DNA from: Crocodylus rhombifer
Taxonomy: Eukaryota; Chordata; Crocodylia; Crocodylidae
Reading direction: 5' to 3'
Assembly (NCBI GenBank): GCA_038503035.1
Contig: JAVSML010001077.1
Coordinates: forward strand, 62,001 to 126,000
Length of the DNA: 64,000 nucleotides
This document shows, piece by piece, positions 58,078-64,000 of the stretch (positions are counted from its first letter, which is position 1; each line of letters opens with the position of its first letter). The notes below the pieces were generated by a model that worked only from the letters and a program-made list of their open reading frames with translations, made no database searches and was not told the origin of the DNA. A program made the translations under genes and the position numbers.

Positions 58078-59660
58078 CGAACAAAAGTCAACAGTGTGCT
58101 ATTGTTGCAAAAAATGCCAATAGTTGTTTTTGGGATGTATTAACAGGATCTCTGCCTGCAAGTTACATGAAGTGATTCTTCCTCTGTATCCAGCACTGGT
58201 GAGGCGTCACCTGGAGTACTGCAGCCACCTCTGAGCACCACACTTCAAGGAACATGTGGACAGTTTGGAAAGAGTCCAGAGGACAGCAGTGAAAACGATT
58301 AGAGGTCTACAAGGACAAATTGGAAAAACTGGGATTATTTAACCTGGGGAAGAGAAGGCTGAGGGCAATTTGACGCAGTCTTCAAATGCATACACAGGGT
58401 TCAGTACTCAGACCAGTACTTTTTAATATATTCATTAATGATTTGGAGTTGGGTGTTAAAAGTGGACTGGCAAAGTTTGCAGATGACACCAAATTATGGG
58501 GGACTGTAGTCATGCTGGAGGATAGGCTGGGGATGCTGATCTGGACAGGCTCGCAAGGTGGGCAGATCAAAACCTGATGATGTTCAACACTGAGAAGTGT
58601 AAAATGCTCCACCTGGGGGAAAACAACCTGCAACATGCTTAAAGGCTTGGCGGTGCTATGCTTACTAGCACCACAACTGAAAGAGACCTGGGAGTCTTGA
58701 AGGATAGACCATAGAATGAACATGAGCCACTGAAGCGATGCCGTAGCCAGCAAAGCAAACAAAACGCTAGCATGCATCTACCGATGCATCTCAAACAAGG
58801 CTAAGGATGTCATCCTTCTGCTTTACTCAACCTTGGTGAGGTGGAGTACTGTGTCCAGTTCTGGGCACCACACTTCAGAAAGGATGTGGAGGGGCTTGAG
58901 AGGGTCCAAAGGAGGTCTACGCATATGGTTAGAGGTATGGAGAGCAGGGCATATGATGAGAAGCTGAGAAACATGGGTCTGTTCAGCCAGGAGAAGAGAA
59001 GACTCAGAGGGGACTTGGTGGCAGCCTATACATATATAAGGGGTGTGTATCAGGGACCGGAAGAATGTCTCTTCACCAGGGCTCCTTAGGGGAAGACTAA
59101 GTAGGATTAACAGTCATAAATTGGTAGAAGACCGCTTTAGAGGAAAAACATCTTTACAACTCAAATATCCAGGGTCTGGTATAGACTTCCCCCAGAGGTG
59201 ACACAATCACCTACTCGGGATATCTTCAAACACATCTGGATGCTCACCTTGCTGGAGTCATCTTACCCCAGCAGTCTTTCCTGCCCAAATGCAGGGGGAC
59301 TGGACCTGAGGATCTCGAGAGGTCCCTTTTAGCGCCTAACATCTATGAATCTATAAAGAGTTGTTGTAAAGAGGATGGCAATAGGCTATTTTCTGTGTCT
59401 ACAGGAGGCAGAGAAGTAACAGGCTTAAATTGCAACAAGGTAGATTTAGGTTGGGTATTAAAAACAGCTTTTTCAGTGTGAGGTTGGTTAGGTACTGGAG
59501 CAGATTGCTTCGAGAGGTTCTGCAGTTTGCATCCTTGGAAGTTTTCAAGAGTACATTAAACACTCACTGGGGATGGTTGAGACAGGGATGATTCTACCTT
59601 GAGCAGGGGGTTGAATTACTGGATGACCTCCTGAGGTCCCTTTGAGTTGTCTGATTCTGG
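58078..59660 (+). mobile_element. Old CR1 LINE fragment, split by a younger CR1
   Basis: The left piece (58078-58391) covers the RT C-terminal region (SQQCAIVAKNANS-type block, then a decayed LEYC and VQR region) to a TCTTCAAATGCATAC segment. The right piece (59355-59660) picks up exactly where the consensus would continue (AAAGAGTTGTTGTAAAGAGG) and runs to the 3'UTR with GGATGACCTCCTGAGGTCCC. Many stops show it is old. The two halves are contiguous in the CR1 consensus. Confidence 0.85.
58392..59354 (+). mobile_element. Younger CR1 LINE inserted in the old CR1
   Basis: 5'-truncated copy. It begins at the RT block [20 protein letters not shown], keeps FADDTKLWG intact (catalytic Asp pair near 58484), and continues through [28 protein letters not shown] and [20 protein letters not shown] to a 3' end with GAGAGGTCCC and ATCTATGAATCTAT. 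It is a different subfamily from its host: the tail repeat is ATCTATGA, not TTGTCTGATTC. One frameshift lies near 58620. Confidence 0.88.
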
Positions 59661-62207
59661 TTTTATAAGAATTACTGTAGCACTATTGACACATTTTTTT
59701 AAATCGAAAAAATCTTCTTATCCTTGCATGTCTTCAGGATGGCCTTGTTCTATGGTTATCACGTTCTCCTCACTTTTCTTGATGGCATTATCCAGCTTAC
59801 GTTTGCTTAGAACTTTGACTGTGTAAAACTGAAGTAGCATAAGTGGTTTGTGTTACTAATTGCAGAGGCCAGATTTTCTCTTGGATGCTTCATCTGCACA
59901 GTGCCGTTTGGGAATCAAACCAGTACGTTGACACTTTACACTGAAAGATGTTTATTCAATTATTTATTGCTGTCTCATAATAATGAATATTCCTTTGGTT
60001 TACATTGTACATGCAAACAATAAGAGCTGATTACTGAACTAGCAACTGATGTTCACCTTAATGCTGACTAATAGCAAAACCTTCTTTATGATACTGGGGT
60101 CTTGGCTAATCTGCCTCCCTGCAGAAATCCCACAGGGATACAATCATTTATTCACATTTGCGCAAGGGCCACTTATTCTCCACTTTTGTTCATCCTCTTT
60201 GGTGGTATTAATACATGAAATCTAATTGATTTCAGTGGAGTTGAGCCCACCAACAGTGCATTTCCCCCTTTATTTTTCTTTGACAGGTGGCCAGAAAGCC
60301 AGAATATCAGGACTTCTCTTCTAGCTTCTCTCTAAATGAAGGCAACTCTTTTCTTGAAATGTGCGTTGGGTAAGATGAGGGCCTGCAATTCTGGGATCCG
60401 GCTTCTCAAATGTAATCAGTGGCAATGTATGAACACTATTTAATAATAATTGATTTTGTTGCCGGAGTGCGACTAAAAGACCCATTCATGAATTGGGCCC
60501 CATGTTGCATTATGTACACACACATAACAAAAAGACAGTCCTTGCTCCGAAAGGTTCACCATCTTAGACTACACTAGACAAATTTTCTCTGCTGTAACTG
60601 TATCAAAACTCCATAAATCCCCACATGATCCGGCGCAGAACTATAACCTTTGAGGGCTAGAGACTACAGGTGGAGGTAACAAGGTAACGATGAGGCAGCT
60701 GAATGTAGAATAAGCCATGGTACAGCTTTGTCAGTGTGTCATAGACATCACAAAACAAGTACCAGCCTCGCACACTAGTTGTGCATTACCACTAATCATT
60801 CTCACCTGGCATGTGCTTCCTTCACCCCTACATCTGACATTGTGCAACTAGGGAGCAACCCAGCCTCCTCACTGGTCTACACTGCACGCAGTTGAATGAA
60901 AAGTTGGGTGAATCCTGGTTGATACAGAGAAGATCTTAGTCTAGCAGACTAATACAGAGGATTCAAAAGACAGAGCAACCGCTGTTAAGGATGTTTTCAA
61001 CATCCAGGAGGCAAAGGATCTGCAGAACAGATGAAGTAGCAAGGATGGAAGTAGAAAAAAAAAAAGACTACATCCCTGGGAGGCTTTTAATTGTATTGAT
61101 TCACTCTCAATTCTAATGCTCCAAGTCTAGATACTGAATAGCATGTTAAAGTCTTTCAAAATTAAACTACAAGTCTGAGCATCATAATGCCCATTATTCG
61201 TTATCTATGACCTTTTTAACATTAAAACCACTTCATTATTATTAGTTTACGCTTTCAGATTATTATTAGGTTACTGAATGCTGGTGCAGCTTGATTTATA
61301 GAAATTGCTTAGTCATTGGCATTAATGCTGTATTGTGAGTAAAAGAAATGCTCTTTGGTGTTTTAAAGTGTGACTAATGCCAAGAAACAGCCATTGCCCT
61401 TGACAGATCATTGAAAGCTGATGAGCTTTCTCCCTGCTGAGACTCCCATCTATTACTATGTAACTTCTGAAACTTGCAGATAAAACCAAATGCCACCCTC
61501 TCCCTGTCTTCCTGAGAAAGATGTAGGTGAATGATTTCAGAGGCCTAACTGATGGGATAAAAAGTCCCCCCCAATTAGTTGGGGCAGATTTATTTCATTC
61601 TTTATATAAAAAGAAGCCTTTTATTTTGCTGCTGCTTTCACCAGGAGACATGTCCTAGTTTTGGGGTATCATGCTCCTGTGTAGTTGGGATTTGGGTTTC
61701 AGAAGCAGCTTCATTAACTAGTAATGAACAGCATGTCGAGAAGCAGATTCTGGAGCAGATTCGACATCTTCTGTGAGTGGGGGGTAGCACATTACAGAGC
61801 ATCTAAGGGAAACCACCCATAGCCTTTTCACAGACAGGCTCGGCGGTGGATTGTTCAGTATGTGTCACTTGTCTGGAACCAGAATCCAGTTCTTTGAACA
61901 TTTTCTTTTGCATCTCACAAAATACTACAGCTCAGTGTGAGTTGTTATATAGGGCCTATTGCTGCTTGCTCACGGGGATTTCTGCTGGCTTCATTGGACC
62001 TACTTGTATGAGTAAATGCAAATCTGAGTAAAGTTTGCAGACCTGCACTTTGCAAGTAGGATTGTACACCCAACAAGGCAAACCAGGCTTTTGGAGCGTA
62101 GCTGTATCTGAACAAGCTGTTTACAAACCTGCTCCTTCCTGTTATTTATGTCAAATACTGAATGCACAAAGTCAAAGTCCCTACCTCTAGGGGTTGATGC
62201 TCTTTAT
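59661..62207. other. Intergenic, no gene seen
   Basis: AT-rich sequence with one old repeat (60493-60575) and otherwise nothing recognised. Confidence 0.45.
60493..60575 (+). repeat. Amniote interspersed repeat, second copy
   Basis: ATTGGGCCCCATGTTGCATT, then CATAACAAAAAGACAGTCCT, then TGCTCCGAAAGGTTCACC matches the same family as 23930-24060. Confidence 0.55.
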
Positions 62208-62507
62208 CAGTGGTTCTCAATGTTTTCAGATTCAAGGCACCCCTCGTTAGACTTAAGACACTCCTTGGTAAATGCCAGATCTTAGCTTTCACTTGTTTTT
62301 TGACTATAAAAAAAATAACAGAGCATTGTTCTGTTCCAGAGACCTCAGAAAGACCACAACAGCACATTGTTTTTGATACTGTGGCTTCCTATCTCAAATC
62401 ACTGGTGTTTGCACAACTAACAGTGCTAATATTACATGGTACCCTGAGGCGTCCTTATAATGCTCTTACGGCACTCCAGGATGCCACAGCACGACTGAGC
62501 ATCACTG
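62208..62507 (+). mobile_element. hAT-family element, forward copy
   Basis: Starts CAGTGGTTCTCAATGTTTTC and ends GAGCATCACTG. Homologous end to end with 55130-55440 in the opposite orientation. The flanks CTCTTTAT and TTCCACAT match poorly, so the duplication has decayed or the borders shifted. Confidence 0.75.
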
Positions 62508-63360
62508 TTCCACATCCATTTAGCAGTGACAGGTAGATGTTGTCCCGTATCTTTTCTAAGCTAACACCAATTGCATTGCCATTGCAAAGCATGTTCTTTA
62601 GTTAGTTCTTGATTCCTGCGTAGGTATAATCTGGCCTTCTTATTGATGTACAGTGGACCAAAAAATATGATATCAAACATTTTCATCCCGCTGGTTTAAC
62701 AATACTCTGGACTGCCATTGGGTTTAAGGATCAATTAAGGAAATGCTTCCCTTTGTGGCTAGTGTACCCATATTCTTAACTATCTAAAAGTGAATAGTTC
62801 AAAGAGTACATGTTGGTTAAGTATAAGTAGTTTAGTCTTTAATTTTATTTCCATTATACTGAAACACTGTCAATATTTTCAGGAAACTCATTGAAGGAAA
62901 ACAGGTATTATATGTGACACAGTCCAGTAGATTAAAAGTATCCAAGGTCCAAAGTCCTAAGCTACTGAAAGTGTTTTTGAGTGGATTTTTGTTCTTTTCT
63001 GACTCAGCTCCTTCATTCTTTTGACATTACACTTCTGTAGCTTTTGTTTCTATAATGCTTATGAGTGACTCAGAGTTAGAAGTCTGAAATAAAATCTGAA
63101 GGAAAGTCATTCCATACCAGCTATTCATTGGCCAGCCTAACACCATTAGATATGTTTTAGAAAATACCAGCAATGAACTAGCATCAGTAAAGTTATGTAA
63201 CATAATCAGAATCAAATTAAATAATCCACAAAAGAATGTAAAGGAGCAGAGAGCAAAGAGATATACCTCCTAAATACGGCCCTAGAATGTGTTCTGCACA
63301 TCACAAAGGGGATGTGAAGATTAATTACACATGTACCAATTTCACACGATAGCCGTTACT
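62508..63360. other. Intergenic, no gene seen
   Basis: AT-rich sequence with nothing recognised. Confidence 0.45.
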
Positions 63361-63553
63361 GGGCATGTCTACATGAGACGCATTACTGCATATTAGCACA
63401 ATTTACTGTGCTGTAAGCACTCACGTTTACACATGCATGCACTTACCGCGCAGTAAAAACCCTTAGTCCCACTTAATTTTGCTACCTGTAAATGCAAGTA
63501 ACAAATTTAAGCAGGATTAGTTACTATGTAGTAATGCACATGTAGATGTGACC
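63361..63553. mobile_element. MITE with GGGCATGTCTACAT-type ends
   Basis: The left end GGGCATGTCTACATGAGACG and the right end in reverse GGTCACATCTACATGTGCAT form imperfect inverted repeats. The interior has GCGCAGTAA and AGTAATGCAC motifs as in 38874-39130. The true right end could also lie beyond the window. Confidence 0.65.
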
Positions 63554-64000
63554 TGGGAGCAAGTTTGCTCCTGGGTCTGCCCAGCCTCTGGGAGGCTGGC
63601 CTCAGGCCAGCCCCAGGGCTCTGGGCTAGGAGCTTCTCCTGTCCCAAGGCTTGGCTGCCTCTATGGCAGCCCCTGCGCCTGCAGACATTTTGAGTCCTGG
63701 GACACAATAGGGACTTCAGGCCCTGTGTGTCTCCCTGGGCAGGCAACAGTCTATCTGTGCCTGCCTGCCTGCATCCCAGCACTGCTGCCTGGGACTGCAC
63801 TGCTGAGCAGCAAGGCAGTGTCATCAAGGCCAGCAGGGTGCTCATGCTGCAGGCCTGCAGCCTCTGGCCAGGCCTGTCACCCTGCAGGGCCAGCTGCAGG
63901 CAGCTTCTGGTGAGCAGGGCCAGTGCCATCTGCTTGCAGTACACCCCCAGTAGCCTACCTTGCATCTGCAGGTGCTGCGGGACGTTGCCTCTGCCGTGTG
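63554..64000. repeat. GC-rich block with short palindromes at the window edge
   Basis: Sharply GC-rich compared with the preceding MITE. Short palindromes include GGAGCAA/TTGCTCC near 63556-63571 and CCAGCCTC/GAGGCTGG near 63580-63600. The frames open on both strands reflect composition. It may be the body of a larger element cut off by the window end. Confidence 0.4.

Noticed and set aside
1..64000. CRISPR arrays, operons or bacterial mobile islands
   Set aside because: No regular spacer arrays or prokaryotic genes; introns, LINEs and SINEs show vertebrate DNA.

Overview
The window is vertebrate nuclear DNA, most probably from a crocodilian or another archosaur/turtle-grade reptile. It carries two conserved protein-coding genes arranged tail to tail. 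Everything else is introns, untranslated sequence and a dense mosaic of transposons. The reptile call rests on several CR1 LINE copies of different ages (one with an SGNH-esterase ORF1), many short hAT elements with 8-bp target duplications, remnants of MIR and L3, and CR1 tails ending in TCTATGAA-type repeats. Nothing prokaryotic is present: no operons, CRISPR arrays or phage.

Genes. At the left edge is the last coding exon of UBE2B (345-473, +), the RAD6-type ubiquitin-conjugating enzyme, followed by an AT-rich 3'UTR. Facing it on the minus strand is CDKN2AIPNL, an XRN2-binding (XTBD) domain protein. It is complete in three exons: exon 1 at 14693-14467, exon 2 at 14285-14186, and a tiny terminal exon 3 at 12565-12554 that encodes only three residues and the stop. 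A CpG-rich promoter region lies at about 14694-15400. UBE2B next to CDKN2AIPNL in convergent orientation matches the order on human 5q31.1. No other gene can be defended to the right of 15.4 kb.

Transposon layout. 3.4-4.4 kb: a hAT element with a near-perfect 8-bp duplication. 4.9-8.1 kb: a DNA element with GTAAATAC termini that has swallowed a CR1, itself split by a GC-rich block. 17.9-19.0 kb: a CR1 fragment abutting a tRNA-like SINE. 22.4-23.0 kb: an ancient L3/CR1-like reverse-transcriptase relic. 29.1-33.5 kb: a Ty3/Gypsy-type LTR retrotransposon on the minus strand with both LTRs, a tRNA-Leu primer site, a polypurine tract, gag and integrase, but no protease/reverse transcriptase. 34.06-34.76 kb: a hAT element containing a second hAT and a tRNA-derived SINE, each with its own target duplication. 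38.9-39.1 and 63.4 kb: two members of a GGGCATRTCTACA-ended MITE family. 41.18-41.82 kb: a hAT with a perfect 8-bp duplication. 44.1-45.6 kb: a probable solo LTR with TATA and CCAAT boxes. 47.9-50.3 kb: a CR1 whose ORF1 is split by an AT-rich terminal-inverted-repeat element. 51.5-53.3 kb: a purine-rich LTR-like unit. 53.3-54.6 kb: a CR1 on the minus strand. 55.1 and 62.2 kb: two copies of one hAT family in opposite orientation. 58.1-59.7 kb: a younger CR1 inserted in an older CR1.

All boundaries and family names were read by eye. Target duplications, terminal repeats and splice sites are directly visible in the sequence; family names and age statements are inference.
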